In this document: one piece after another, positions 27,039 through 37,903 of the stretch
Layout of the letters: each line of letters opens with the position of its first letter
How positions within the stretch are numbered: position 1 is the stretch's first letter
Assembly (NCBI GenBank): GCA_030435675.1
Contig: CM059623.1
Location: 12,060,092-12,124,091, forward strand
Source: Steinernema hermaphroditum
Taxonomy: Eukaryota > Nematoda > Chromadorea > Rhabditida > Steinernematidae
Direction: 5' to 3'
DNA length: 64,000 nt
Position numbers and translations under genes: made by a program
Notes under the pieces: generated by a model
Databases searched by the model: none
What the model was told of the DNA's origin: nothing
Seen by the model: the letters and a program-made list of their open reading frames with translations, nothing else

Positions 27039-28330
27039 GGAACGAAGTGGTCAGTTTGTTGTGTTTATTTTGGTCGCATTGACAAGATCTTGACAGCTCT
27101 AAGCTGTCAGGATAGCCGAAGAACAAAGAACCGACGTTTTCATAGTGTCACATTTGGTTTAATTCTTCCCTTTGCACGTGGATTCATTCAGAGCACTGTC
27201 CGACGTTGTAACTCAGGATCTGTTGAGCACAAAAGAGATTGAAGGAACTGAGGTTTAGTCCATTTAGTGTAGTCAATTCTACAAAATTCGCCGGCAAGAA
27301 GGGGGAAACCATCGAATCACGGCACGGCGTGGCCTAACTTTCTTTTGAAAAAGAAAGTTAGGCCACGTACCCTGTAAAAGGTATAAAGCGGCTTTATCAA
27401 ATCAAACTGCCCTGTTTATCTGCCCGTTCGAGCATAGATCAGCCATTTCATAACATGTGAAATGAGCATTTCAGTGCATTCCTAGTGCAGATAAGTTAAA
27501 CTTGGTTACCTTCTTGTTTCAGCACAAAATAAACCCTTTGTGTGCATTAGTTTAACGGTCGCCACAGAACGGAGTGCAATATGAGTGGTGTTTTTTCTCT
27601 CGGTCTTTGTCACAAAAACATGCGCTGTCATTGTAGTTCTCAATATCGACGAATGTGATTATATTTATAAAGACCGGTTCCTGAACACAGGGCAGAGAAT
27701 CTGATCTTCTCCGCCGTTCTACCATCGACCAAACATCGCTCCTTGTAGTCCTATGTGATAAACCAAACAACCTTCGATACCGTCTGCCGCCCCCAAAAAC
27801 GTCATCTCGAAACCAGTAGTGACGAATTCTGGTTGTCCTTCTTTCAAGTAGGGCAACGAACGGCCCCGTATCAGTGCGACTGGCAAATGAAAATAGCCAC
27901 AAAAACACCAAGAATCCCATTTATTGATCACTCATCGGCGCGATCACGCACCCTTTGTACTGTGTTCTATGCACGCTCGCTTAACGTCATCGAAATAGGC
28001 GGATTTGCGTCGCCGTTGCCGACAGTTCCCGTACGCTACAATGTATGTGATGGTTGGTGGTCGTGGCTGTTGCCGTCCTCCGATGTGGCTCTATCGGGCG
28101 GCGGCGCTCCTCATCGTCTGTTTATTTCTGTTTTCCCATCTGCCTGCAGCACCTTCCCCTCTCCCGCTACTGTTAAAATATTATCGATTTTGGATAGGTC
28201 ATGTTGATTATATATCTTCTGAGCTGTTTTGGCGACGCTTTCGTAATATTTCCACATGAAAAGCATTCAAACTGAAAGGAGAAATAAAAGGATCGAAGTA
28301 ATATGGAATATCTCAAGCTGCGTCTCCTGC
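27039..28330. other. Intergenic with a perfect hairpin; no firm gene
   Basis: Holds the hairpin at 27329-27366. An overlapping plus frame at 28041-28190 would encode a hydrophobic segment (LYRAAALLIVCLFLFSHLPA) and could be a signal-anchor exon, but its donor is weak and no partner exon was found. The minus-strand frames at 27552-27931 have no recognisable content. Confidence 0.45.
27329..27366. repeat. Perfect 18-bp inverted repeat (hairpin)
   Basis: GTGGCCTAACTTTCTTTT, then GA, then its exact reverse complement. The near-zero loop makes it more likely a cruciform or palindromic insertion end than a microRNA precursor. It lies about 420 bp upstream of the Cys-rich gene start, on that gene's promoter side. 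Confidence 0.8.
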
Positions 28331-28401
28331 GGTCCCATGGTGTAGCGGTTAGCACTCAGGACTCTGAATCCTGCGACCCGAGTTCAAATCTCGGTGGGAC
28401 C
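28331..28401 (+). tRNA. tRNA-Gln(CTG)
   Basis: Plus-strand copy identical to 25857-25927 through the mature region: acceptor GGTCCCA/TGGGACC, anticodon CTG, T arm CCGAG-TTCAAAT-CTCGG. TTTT begins about 7 nt past the 3' end. With the minus-strand copy it forms an inverted tRNA pair about 2.4 kb apart flanking the Cys-rich gene. Confidence 0.95.
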
Positions 28402-29903
28402 TTATGTTTTCATTTTCTTTGGCACATTCTGTACTGTGTTCTTTCCCCTTTATTTAGTCTTTTTTTTTAAACCAAACGCCAAATAGCATTTGCTAGGTAG
28501 CTTTGAGGGCTTATAAAATATAAAAGCAAATGAGAATGAAATTAAAGAAAGGCTATTCTCTAAGGGAGTTCAGTCAGTTTCATCTCGAGGTCACAAGAGT
28601 CATGTGTTCCTCTGAACTTTCGAACCTTTTTCTAACATTTAAAAAAGTTCACCATCTGCAGCACAGGGAATTTCTTTTGCAGTTTCTCACGTAGGACATT
28701 CCACTTCTATCGCTGCCAGTCTTTCATCATTTGATCGGTCATTTTCGTTTCAAAGACAGAAGTGTAAATTTCATTCGATAACAGACGTCATTCCGGGGTC
28801 ATCCACATGCGTCTAGATTACCTGATAACCCTTGTGTGTGGAGTAGCATGACGTTTTCACGTGAACCCGCTCTGAAGCGGAAGAGGAGATTAGCTACAAA
28901 CTAAACGGGTTTGTTCCTTTTCGGACATCTCCCCTTCGTTCCAGTTCCAGAGCTATAGCCCAGAAGTCTCTTGATAAGACTACAGACTTCACTCATAAAG
29001 TGCCCCGAGGAACAGGAGTTGTAGCTGTGCTATAGTCAATTGTGTCATCCTTGTAGTTTCCGCTACCCTTATCTGATTGAGTCCAAATCGCAACGAAATT
29101 GTTATCCAACTAACTGGTACTAATACTTACTCGAAGCATTATAAGCCCTAGAGTAAACAACGGCTCTTTTGAGGCGATTAAAATGCATAGGGAGTCGGGC
29201 GAACAGGAGAAAAGTGTTCAACTGTTTTCAACAGATCGACAATACGGCATCGCTATCAAAAGTGTATCATAAATCAATTCTTCTTTTTCTCAGAAAGCAG
29301 TTGTTTATAAAAGCTGCAGGTTAGGTTTTGGTCTTTCCTCCCTCATGACACTCATAAAATCTCCTCCTCTACCTCTTCCCGCTTCTCCCGTCACAACACC
29401 CGAATCGATTCTGCATCTATTCCACGCCGCAAGCGCACCTTTGATCTCCGTGTGCAGACACTATCGCGCCATCACCTAGTGCATTCACGTGGCTCCCACA
29501 TGCACTCCTCCCCGCAAACCATCTTCTATTTATGGCGCGAATCGCTCCCTTTTTGTCACTGTCCACCGTTCCCCCGATCAACTGCGCAATACCCCAGCAG
29601 GAGCGCTTGTAAATCCCGACTTTCTGTAAGTGCTCGCGCCCGCTTGTTTATCCCCCCGTTACGCTGCAAACCTCTCGGCCCTCCATCGATCTGCTGCACG
29701 TCCTCCCCCAGCCGTCGCCTCCTCGCTGCCACCGTCGTCGTCACCGCCGTCCCCGCCCCGGGCTCCTCTACTACTCGCATTCAAACTATGCAAAGTCGGG
29801 TTTTTGTTTGCGATTTCCGCCGTTACTGCGGGCTTGCTGATTCTAATCGATTGATCTTTCAGAGTTGATCTCGTCCGTTTCGCATCATATTAGAACTGTA
29901 ATC
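28402..29903. other. Upstream region of gpdh
   Basis: No gene seen. A TATA-like TTATAAAAG occurs at about 29305-29313. From 29380 to 29770 the plus strand is strongly C/T-rich (CTCCTCC, CCGTCGTCGTCACCGCCGTC), producing open frames in several phases that I treat as non-coding leader or promoter. A TTTCAG acceptor at about 29856-29862 may mark the end of a leader intron or a trans-splice site before the ATG at 29904. Confidence 0.5.
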
Positions 29904-32271
29904 ATGGCCCCGAAGAAGGTGACTATCGTTGGATCGGGAAACTGGTGAGTCGACGAGCTTTCTTCATCTGTTTACGTATGGACCACGAGTATGGAGCGCC
30001 TCATATGCCCAAAATATAAAGTGCTGAACAATAAAAAAAGTGTTTTTGTCAACAGAAATGCATCTCTTTTTCACAATCACGAGCAAAAGGCGATCAATAG
30101 TGCGGTTAGCCTTCGTGTGTTGTTCTAGGGGCGCATTTCTGACGACGGCAGACGGCTGCCGATTCGAAAACAGCCGTCGCCCGACAGTTTTCTTTACAAA
30201 AACAAGGTCTTTTAATCTTTGACTGGAACTCGACAAAACAAACAGGTGAGAATCTGGGGCGAGGATCTAGGGGCCAACTAGGTATTACTATCGTTGACAT
30301 GATACCATAATGACCATATATCTCACAGCCATTTATACCGTAGTTTGTTATACCTTTTACAAAGCTCAAGCACGAGCCCGATGGAGCTTTGTACCAAAAG
30401 ATACAAATCCCCGTAGGAGCTGGATCGGGCTCGACAGGTCTTTGTTGGGCTGTTGTAAGTGGATCTTTTTATCGTTGATATTATGCATAGTTTATTTTGC
30501 TGGTTCTTCACAGTATAAAGCTGATCTGTGATACATCACTACGGTTTTCTTTTCTGCAATCTAAAAGTTTGAGGTTTGTAAAAAAGGCAAGTGTAGCCAC
30601 CGTTTCGTTCAAGCCGTCGTTTGACCGGTCACTTTATCGCCGCTAAGAGCATTTCTTTTTAACACCTTCAAGCTGCTCAGATTGCAAAAGATTGCAGATT
30701 AAAACCTTCAATTGTGGTTTCTGTGCAAACACTACAAAGAAAACGATACAGAAATCAAGGTTAGAGTCCACTGAGATCAAGAGGCTTAAGATCTCCATCA
30801 CAAATCACTCGCGCCACGGTGGACTTTGTATTTTGCTTTGTGGCGGAACTCTCTGCATCGTGTGTTTTCAACTTGCCTTCGTTGCAGGGGATCGGCGATC
30901 GCTCGCATCGTCGGCCAAACGACCCAGAGGAACCCTAGTGAGTTCGACCCCCACGTGCGCATGTGGGTGTTCGAGGAGATCGTCGACGGCAAGAAACTCT
31001 CCGAGATCATCAACACCCAGCACGAGAACACCAAGTATCTGCCCGGAAAGAAGCTTCCCGAGAATGTGGTCGCTGTCACGGACCTCGTCGAGTCGTGCGA
31101 TGACTCTGACATCCTCATCTTCGTCGTCCCCCACCAGTTCGTGCCTAAGATCTGCGCCGACCTCGTCGGAAAAGTGAAGGCCGACGCCACTGCCATCTCG
31201 CTGATCAAGGTAAGATATAAAATTTCATTTTTTTTGGACGACGTAGCCCACTTACCCGACTTTCTAGTATCGGTTTCTTTAATTCAGGGAATGCCAGATG
31301 TGCCTTATAGCAGGAAGTACGCCGCGAGTCCTCATACGGTAGATTGAGTTTTCTTCATCTCCACCACCCGTAATTATCCTTACTGCTGTGTGAAGTCCCA
31401 CTAGAGCTAAGCATGTGCCCCACCTCTCCGCCTCTGCACGGCCTTGACTAGCGATCGAGGAGTTCCAGGACTGACGCCGGGATGCTTTCAGGGTCTGGCT
31501 GTGCACAAAGACTCTGGAATTCGACTGATCTCTGAGGAAATCCGTGACCTCCTCAATGTCGATGTCGCCGTTCTCATGGGCGCCAACTTGGCTCCTGAGG
31601 TGGCCAACGACAACTTCTGTGAGGCTACCATTGGAACGAAGAAGATCAAGGAGAACGGCGCCTTGCTGAAGAAGCTGTTCCACACGGAGAACTTCCGCAT
31701 CAATGTGGTTGAGGATTCTCATACTGTCGAGCTGTGTGGTGCCTTGAAGGTAAGCGCATCTCTTGACCGAAACATGGTTTCCACATCGTTTTAGAACATC
31801 GTTGCCTGCGCCGCCGGCTTTACCGACGGTCTTGGCTACGGCGACAACACGAAGGCAGCCGTCATCCGCCTCGGCCTCATGGAAACCACTGCCTTCGTTG
31901 AGCACTTCTATCCCGGTTCAAACCTGCAGACCTTCTTCGAGAGCTGCGGAATCGCCGACCTCATCACCACTTGCTACGGTGGACGCAACCGCAAGGTCTG
32001 CGAAGCCTTCGTCAAGACCGGAAAGGTAAGATCCATTTCTGAATCGTATTCTAAAAGGCCATTCAAGTCGATCGCCGAAGTCGAAAAGGAACTCTTGAAT
32101 GGCCAGAGCGCCCAGGGACCTCTCACGGCCGAAGAAGTCTACCTCATGCTCAAGAACAACAACGTCGTCGACAAGTTCCCCTTGTTCGTCGCCGTCCACA
32201 AGATCTGCAAGGGCGAGATGAAGCCTGCCGACATGATCGAGAGCCTTCGCAACCACCCTGCTCACTTGTAA
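29904..32271 (+). CDS. Glycerol-3-phosphate dehydrogenase (NAD+), cytosolic
   Basis: Exons 29904-29944, 30888-31209, 31492-31749, 31795-32025 and 32068-32271 give 351 residues, the usual length. It interconverts dihydroxyacetone phosphate and glycerol 3-phosphate with NADH, feeding lipid synthesis and, in nematodes, osmotic glycerol accumulation. The Rossmann motif GSGNWG is at residues 10-15, split by the 943-bp first intron. The middle carries the NAD-domain helix/strand [14 protein letters not shown] and GANLAPEVA. The catalytic lysine region [13 protein letters not shown] straddles the exon 3/4 junction, and the substrate region [12 protein letters not shown] is present. The C-terminus is [14 protein letters not shown]...NHPAHL. 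Exons have strong C-ending codon bias, typical of high expression. A plus-strand frame also reads through the last 42-nt intron without a stop. Similarity to C. elegans GPDH-1/GPDH-2 does not decide which paralog. Confidence 0.96.
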
Positions 32272-32353
32272 TCGACACCGGTGCCTCAGATGTTTTCTTC
32301 ACGTGTACATTACGCTTCGTTGATTCCTAATAGGTTTACTGAGGAAATATGTA

Positions 32354-32359
32354 AATAAA
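32354..32359 (+). terminator. Poly(A) signal of gpdh
   Basis: AATAAA 83 bases after the gpdh stop codon, followed by AT-rich sequence; a normal position for a nematode 3' end. Confidence 0.7.
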
Positions 32360-32984
32360 ACTCCGAAAATGACCGACACTCATCAGAGAGATTCTTTCTA
32401 CTTTCTGCTCGATTTCTCGCACCGATGTGAGGAAACCGTTAATCTCTCGAATCTGTCGTATGTAGTCCTGATTCCGAAGTTAGGGCTGGAATTCAAGTCA
32501 AAAGACGTCATCATGTCATGTCACGACGAAAAAGGCGACTCAACCCGAAGTTTCAATCCGATCTGAAGTCTCTTCTGTGATTTGGCTGAATTATCGATGA
32601 GAGGCGATAAGCAGTTCGCCACGCGAGCTTGATCTGAACAGGCGAACAACTTCGAACGAACCAGTGAAAAACACCGATTCGTTGATTCAAAGGTCTGATC
32701 GGTTCAGGACCTGGAGTTTTTGGCCCAGTGAGGCAATAGACGATTGGCAACAAACATTCTTCATTCCTTGTAGATTCATTTTTGGTTGATACGAACGAAC
32801 TGCAGTTATGGAAGCTTGATCAGATGGGTTACTCTTAGCCAGAGTTGTCAGGTTCCGGTTTCCGAACAACTCTGCTCCTAGCGCTTCTTTTCGTAAAGTT
32901 GGAATGCTTGTATCGCCTGGAAAAATACACTGTGTGTTGGCGAAATCGTAATTGTGATTGTTTTTACAGACTTTCTTAGAGGGT
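32360..32984. other. Intergenic, no gene seen
   Basis: Lies between two plus-strand genes. Ends with TTGTTTTTACAG (about 32958-32969), a good acceptor 15 nt upstream of the next ATG and a probable trans-splice site. Open frames on the minus strand have no family similarity that I recognise. Confidence 0.5.
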
Positions 32985-35592
32985 ATGCATCGTCTTTCGT
33001 ACTCCAACGCTCGCGACGACGCCCGTCCGGATGCCAATGGGCCACGCATTCCAGGTCATCTGAAATCCAGGATTTCAAAATATCCAAGGCGCGGCGTTGC
33101 GGAGCAAAACCGGCTGGGTGGATTAGTCTCCGTGAGCGCGAAGTGGGATATCTTTCGTGTGATTGATAACGTTCCAGGTCAACGCTCGTGTCTGTCCAAC
33201 TGCTTATGTTACTGATGGCGACCATGTTGTTCCGGACACTTACACTGAACCCGTTCGGGGCACTCTTGGCTCACGGATCACAAAGATCTCACAGTCAGGT
33301 GTTACCAATGGTCCTATAAGTCACAGCGCCGAGGGACATCTCAACCACTATGATCAGGATGACGTAGGTGCCAAGTAGAATATCTTTTCTGCAATTGATC
33401 TCATTTCAGGACGCTCTTTCCGTTCTCTATGACCATGGTCGTGGTTATCATACGAGTCAGGTAAGAGCCATCGCCTTGTTTGCGTGTGTATAGCCTTTCC
33501 TACAGGCAGTACACCATCTTCCTCTCCCTTCTGCGTATCATGGCTTCTCTTCAAGCACCCTTGGATCAACATCGACGACTTCGAACAACCTACAGTCAAG
33601 GATCTCAAGATGTCCAACGAGCCGCAGCTGTGAGAGACGTCCTACCCGCCACGACCAGGAGCATGCCCCTGTATGAGTGCCTTTCGAAGATGCCTTTCGT
33701 ATAACTACTCTTCTTTCAGTTCAACGCCACTGTCCACTGGAGTCCAGTTGATTCCAATGCAAACCAGGTAATGCGAACCTTGCAGGATGAGGACAACGAC
33801 CGCTGTCCCTATTACATCGGCGATGGAAACCGACTTCAGATCCGGGAGCGACGTGTCACCATCCAGCTTCTCGATTCGCTCTGGAAGGCTGATGGAATCA
33901 ACACTGTTTGGAAAGAGAGTGGCTTGTTGAAGAGTACTAATGGCAACATGCGTGGCCGCCATGGACAACATATGTGGGACGAATACACTCGAAGATATTC
34001 AACGATTCTGCGCACGAACTGGCCAAGCACTAACTCGCGCACACTCATTGATGAACGTAAGCATTCATGATATGAGCTGTGGAGTGAACTGCTATGTTTA
34101 GTGAAGTGGAAGATGATGCAGCTGGAGAACTCTCATCCGATCTTTTGCATTGGTGCGACTTCGATTCCCGTATTCGATTTTCATGGAAGCGCGAATCTCA
34201 AGGGAATGGATGTTCCTCGTGTTCTAAAGTTTGACAACGTCGATCAGATCGATGTTGAAAAACTCACGGGTGGAATGCTCCAATTCCTGGATCCAACGCA
34301 GTTCCATCGCAATAAGGAGTATCTGCTAGCTGAATTCAACAAGAAACTGTCAATTCCGAAAAAAACGGAAGCGATGGACCGAAGACTTCTGCAGCAGATT
34401 GTTGACAAGGGTTATGTAGGTCTTCTGTTCACATAACGGTAAGCAAACAGAGTTGTAGGTGTTCCGCTCGTTCCCTAGACGTCAGTGTGCCAACTGTAGC
34501 CCTGGATGTACGAGTGATTTCGAAGAATTTTGGGGAAAACACCTGTTCCCACCATGGATTCCATTCGACAAGAGGACCGGGTTCGCCCTAACTGAGGATC
34601 CAGGCATTTGCCCTTTCGTGTGCCGCCTTTGTTCGACTTTCCACGGGATGGACAGCAAGAAGAGCTGCTTTGATGGCGACAGGACTCCACTCCGGAATGT
34701 GCGCTTTGTGATCGACGAAATGGGAGAAGCGGAAGAGCCGATCCATCCTGTGTTCTCCGTGGATGGTATGGACCACAAAAAGTTCTCTGGTTATAACAGG
34801 CAATTGTAGGTTTCCGCTCTTCGCTCACGAAGCTGGTCGACTTGGCGAAAGCCTACGACAACTTCAGCATCTTGGTGATCTCTTCGGGACATCGACTCGC
34901 TCTTCAGGACCTCGATAAGCTGTGTTTGGAGATGAACTACGATGTGGCGATTACTGGCAACTTGATCAATCGGCACCAGCAATATCAACGCCTCAGGGAG
35001 ATGTTGCGTCAAGAACTTGCCGCACTCGAGAGCATCGTCGACGATAGTTGGCCTCCACTCGCATGTGATAGCATCAGAAGCCTGTGGAACGACTACAAAA
35101 GAAAAGTAGATGAAGTCGAGCGGAAAGTCCATGAGCTCCAGTACAGGCTGCATATGTGTGCTTTTGGATATCGAGGCGACGGCGCGGAAGTTATTTCAAG
35201 TAGCTATGAGTAAGCAGAACTGGTCACGCCTCATATCTAATGTATATTCTCAGCAAGCCTGACCAGAGGCTCGATATGCCACTGAAGAACAAAATGCTTT
35301 TCGTCACTGAAGACTTCTCTGGATTGAATGCTGAGATGCTCGAGGCGTTCGACCTCATCCTCTTCGATGGAGTCGAAACGCAGCGCAAGAAGGAGCTGTT
35401 CAAAGTGGCGGTTTGGAACGTGAGGAAGAGGATCGAGTTGCGAAGCAGGGATCCTCTTTACCGTGATCTCGGCAGCAAATACTTTTCACCGGTGCCTAGG
35501 GTCATCGTCGTGTACGTCTCAGTGATTAAGCCTGTCATCAAATGATACATTTCAGAAACAACGCCGATTTGGTTAATGCTAACATGGTTTGA
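32985..35592 (+). CDS. Uncharacterised nematode protein, ten exons
   Basis: Exons: 32985-33131, 33178-33363, 33410-33460, a fourth in 33506-33670, 33720-34056, 34102-34415, 34459-34765, 34810-35209, 35254-35511, 35556-35592; introns about 44-50 bp; about 716 residues. Exons 5-10 are firmly in phase and richly coding. No signal peptide or membrane helix seen. Residues from the first two exons share a motif G.L.SRI.K......GV, suggesting a short internal repeat. A Cys-rich region in exon 7 (CANCSPGC ... CPFVCRLC) could bind metal. Exon 8 is helical (NRHQQYQRLREMLRQELAAL). Exon 9 has a compact alternating strand/helix (NKMLFVTEDFSGLNAEMLEA, then FDLILFDGVETQ). I do not recognise the family. Exon 4 is problematic: the frame with best codon bias (WINIDDFEQPTVKDLKMSNE) runs into TGA at 33631 and needs a one-base shift, while a fully open frame there has poor codon use. 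This may be a sequence error, alternative splicing or a lesion. Confidence 0.75.
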
Positions 35593-35764
35593 TGCCGTCG
35601 GCCGGACGTCATCTGCTTTTTGTTTTATATATTTGTATAAAGCCTGTAGCTTTTAACCCTTGTTGAGTCAACAAGACTGTTTAGGGTTACGCCATGCAGA
35701 TGAATGTGTTTATCAGGGCGAAAATTTCGACCGGGTTACGCCTAGCCCTGATTTCGACTCGAAA

Positions 35765-36182
35765 TCAAAAAAGGTGGTCTTTTGGTTCGACATCTCCATT
35801 GTCCAATGCGAACCCGGTCAAGATCCCTAGGAAATTTTTTCAAAGGTGTGCTTAGAAAATCCTTACTACCAAATAGAGATCCTAGAAGCGTGCCAATGCC
35901 GGCAAGGGCTTTCAATACGATGGGCATCACGGCCGCACCTCCCACCGAAATAGCTGTTATGCAAAGCGGGTCCATGCGCTTCGCACCGTGGTGCACTTGT
36001 TCGTGGGAGCTGAACGACTCTAGTGAGGGGGCCTCGAGCGAGGCATACCTGGACTTGGATCTATTCTCATGAAGGTCGTGGCCGTTCTTCTGCTCATGAA
36101 GGTCGTGACCGAACGAGTTCGAGCGAGAACTCGGTGTAAGTACGAGCAAAATAAATATGGTCACCCGGAGATGGTTTGCCAT
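35765..36182 (-). CDS. Small secreted protein/peptide precursor
   Basis: ATG at 36182 opens a minus-strand frame with a signal peptide (MANHLRVTIFILLVLTPSSRS). Two copies of GHDLHE follow (FGHDLHEQKNGHDLHENRS), then a Ser/Glu-rich linker, AKR, and a hydrophobic, Gly/Ala-rich stretch (AISVGGAAVMPIVLKALAGI then GTLLGSLFG). A 40-bp intron (35827-35866, GTAAGG...TTTCCTAG) would join this to a short tail ending VEPKDHLF with stop at 35765. Without splicing the frame ends at 35742 in a less convincing tail. The mature part could be a membrane-active or structural peptide; function unknown. A TATA box lies about 90 bp upstream. It converges on the 32985-35592 gene. Confidence 0.62.
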
Positions 36183-36268
36183 TGGAAGACGGGAAGAGGA
36201 AATCTACAATGAAAAAGTGAGTGAAAAACTAGAAGAGGAAATCTGATTGCAGTGTGAGGTGCGTTGCG

Positions 36269-36274
36269 TTTATA
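36269..36274 (-). promoter_or_regulatory. TATA box of the small secreted gene
   Basis: TATAAA on the minus strand, 87-92 bp upstream of the ATG at 36182, with CT-rich sequence between them. Confidence 0.5.
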
Positions 36275-37051
36275 CGTAGGCTCTTATTACGCGGGCGTAG
36301 TACGGTAGGGAGGCGTCGAACGGAATAAGCCGCGACACCCAAGCAGTACAGCTCAAAGTGGCGCAAAGACTACAATCGACCGAATTCGATCGTTACGCTG
36401 CACTCAGCAAGCCTCACTTAGCTCGAGCTCTATTGGAAGAGCCGGTTCGTAATGACATAAAGGATGACGTACACTATCTGTGTTCGACGGTTTTCTAATT
36501 CAACTCCCGTATAAGCCGAGATGCGAAAGATGCCGTACAACACTTCTTTGAGCGATTACATGCTGCAGAGAACGGTGAAAGATCATCGGTGGAAAGGTGA
36601 TGGAGTTTACAAAGCGGTTCCATCTGTTCTGGGTGTTCGTCGTTGCCTTGAAATGGTGGTCCTTGATTTCGTTGTGGGCGAAATTGCCGCGGTTGACATC
36701 GGCAATTGTCAAAGCCACGTCCGTTGTAGTTCTTGTGTTGTCCATAGTTGTCGTTTCGATTGTGGAACAACGGTCTGCTGTCGTTTTTCCGATGATTGCA
36801 ATGGGGTGGGGATCGGTTTCGTGCCTCTTGTGCATACATGTGCAGGCACTTGGGCACGGGACCCATCGGCGAATATGATTGAAAATGGAATACGCGCGCT
36901 CCACTTGCGTCGTATCCACGGGAATGGCAAGAACATAGTGAATGAGAACCAATAAGGGCTGTCGAACATTCAGTGTGACAGGGTGGGACGCAATCACACT
37001 CAGAAAATGAGAAGCAGATTGACCTGAGAACAGGACATTGGAAACAGAGGA
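36275..37051. other. Degenerate region with possible transposon remains
   Basis: Three overlapping frames all look partly coding. A minus frame at 36870-36997 reads LIHYVLAIPVDTTQVERAYS, then IFNHIRR, resembling the hAT transposase dimerisation region (P.....VER.FS). An adjacent minus frame (36495-36866) is Asn/Arg/Gln-rich. A plus-strand stretch at 36340-36495 reads RLQSTEFDRYAALSKPHLAR and further coding-like codons to a TAA. None forms a complete gene. I read this as mixed remnants of mobile elements. Confidence 0.35.
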
Positions 37052-37621
37052 TTATGAAACATTTAAGTTATCGATCGAAGCCGTTTTTATACTCATGATC
37101 GTTTGGGAGTCCGTACGCTGCAACGTGGAGTGGAGGTCCCGAAGATTGCGTGCAGCGTCAGAGGCGGCAGACGAAGGGAAGCCGAAACCAACCGCCACCG
37201 ACTCAACAGCCCTCTCGTCGGCGGCCGTCAAGCCAAGGTCACTCAAAAGCGTGGTGCGGGTGAAGAGCGTAAATACAATATCCTCAGGGCGGGATAACAT
37301 CTTGGTGAGCTCATCGACCAAGACGTCCAAGACTTCAGCGATATAGTAGTCGCGGGGCCATCCCAAGGGCTGATCGAAGTAAAGACGCAATGACTTGGGC
37401 AGATTCTCGCCATCATGGTGATCCGAGAACGCAGCGAAATCTTCATCAGCGGAGCGGGTGAAGTGGTGGGCACCCGAAGTGCTGAAGAGCTCGGAAAACT
37501 GGCGGTAATCCGACCACTTAGCATAGTGTTGTGCCAGCTTTGGAGTGCCAAGCTGGACTTCGATGGTGACCCGAGTCCACGAGTCTTCCGCCCTTCCCGG
37601 AGGGGTTCCGTGTAGTGTACT
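37052..37621 (-). CDS. Open frame of unknown function, probably part of a larger or decayed gene
   Basis: 189 codons are open on the minus strand from just after a TAG (also a possible acceptor, CATTCACTAG) to a stop at 37052. There is no in-frame ATG, so it is either an internal/terminal exon or a fragment. Codon use is good in places (for example WPRDYYIAEVLDVLVDELTK, then LGTPKLAQHYAKWSDY). I recognise no domain. Its position beside hAT-like remains raises the possibility that it belongs to a mobile element. Confidence 0.4.
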   Translation of the reverse strand, partial: STLHGTPPGRAEDSWTRVTIEVQLGTPKLAQHYAKWSDYRQFSELFSTSGAHHFTRSADEDFAAFSDHHDGENLPKSLRLYFDQPLGWPRDYYIAEVLDVLVDELTKMLSRPEDIVFTLFTRTTLLSDLGLTAADERAVESVAVGFGFPSSAASDAARNLRDLHSTLQRTDSQTIMSIKTASIDNLNVS

Positions 37622-37903
37622 CTAGTGAATGGGGTAGCGGTAGAGAGAATTACGTGAAGGGGTCTGTTGCAGTGCCCCTGTAAACGTGGATATCACGACA
37701 CTTAGAGCGTGTAGCAGAAGCGAAGCACTCAAACTTTTTCTAGGGCAGTGCCTAGTGGACCAACCGTTGACAGTCCACTTCTTTCGCAGTCCTTCATAGC
37801 GACCTCCTTGTCATGGGCTTAGTTCTACACTGATATCCTTGCCTTGGTTCGATCTCGCCGTGATGTAGCTCATGTCGCTTGCCGTGCTTCCTGCTCGTTG
37901 CAG

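Noticed and set aside
31279..31905. 208-codon minus-strand frame
   Set aside because: Antisense to gpdh exons 3 and 4, whose protein is unmistakable; the minus peptide has no family content and spans introns.
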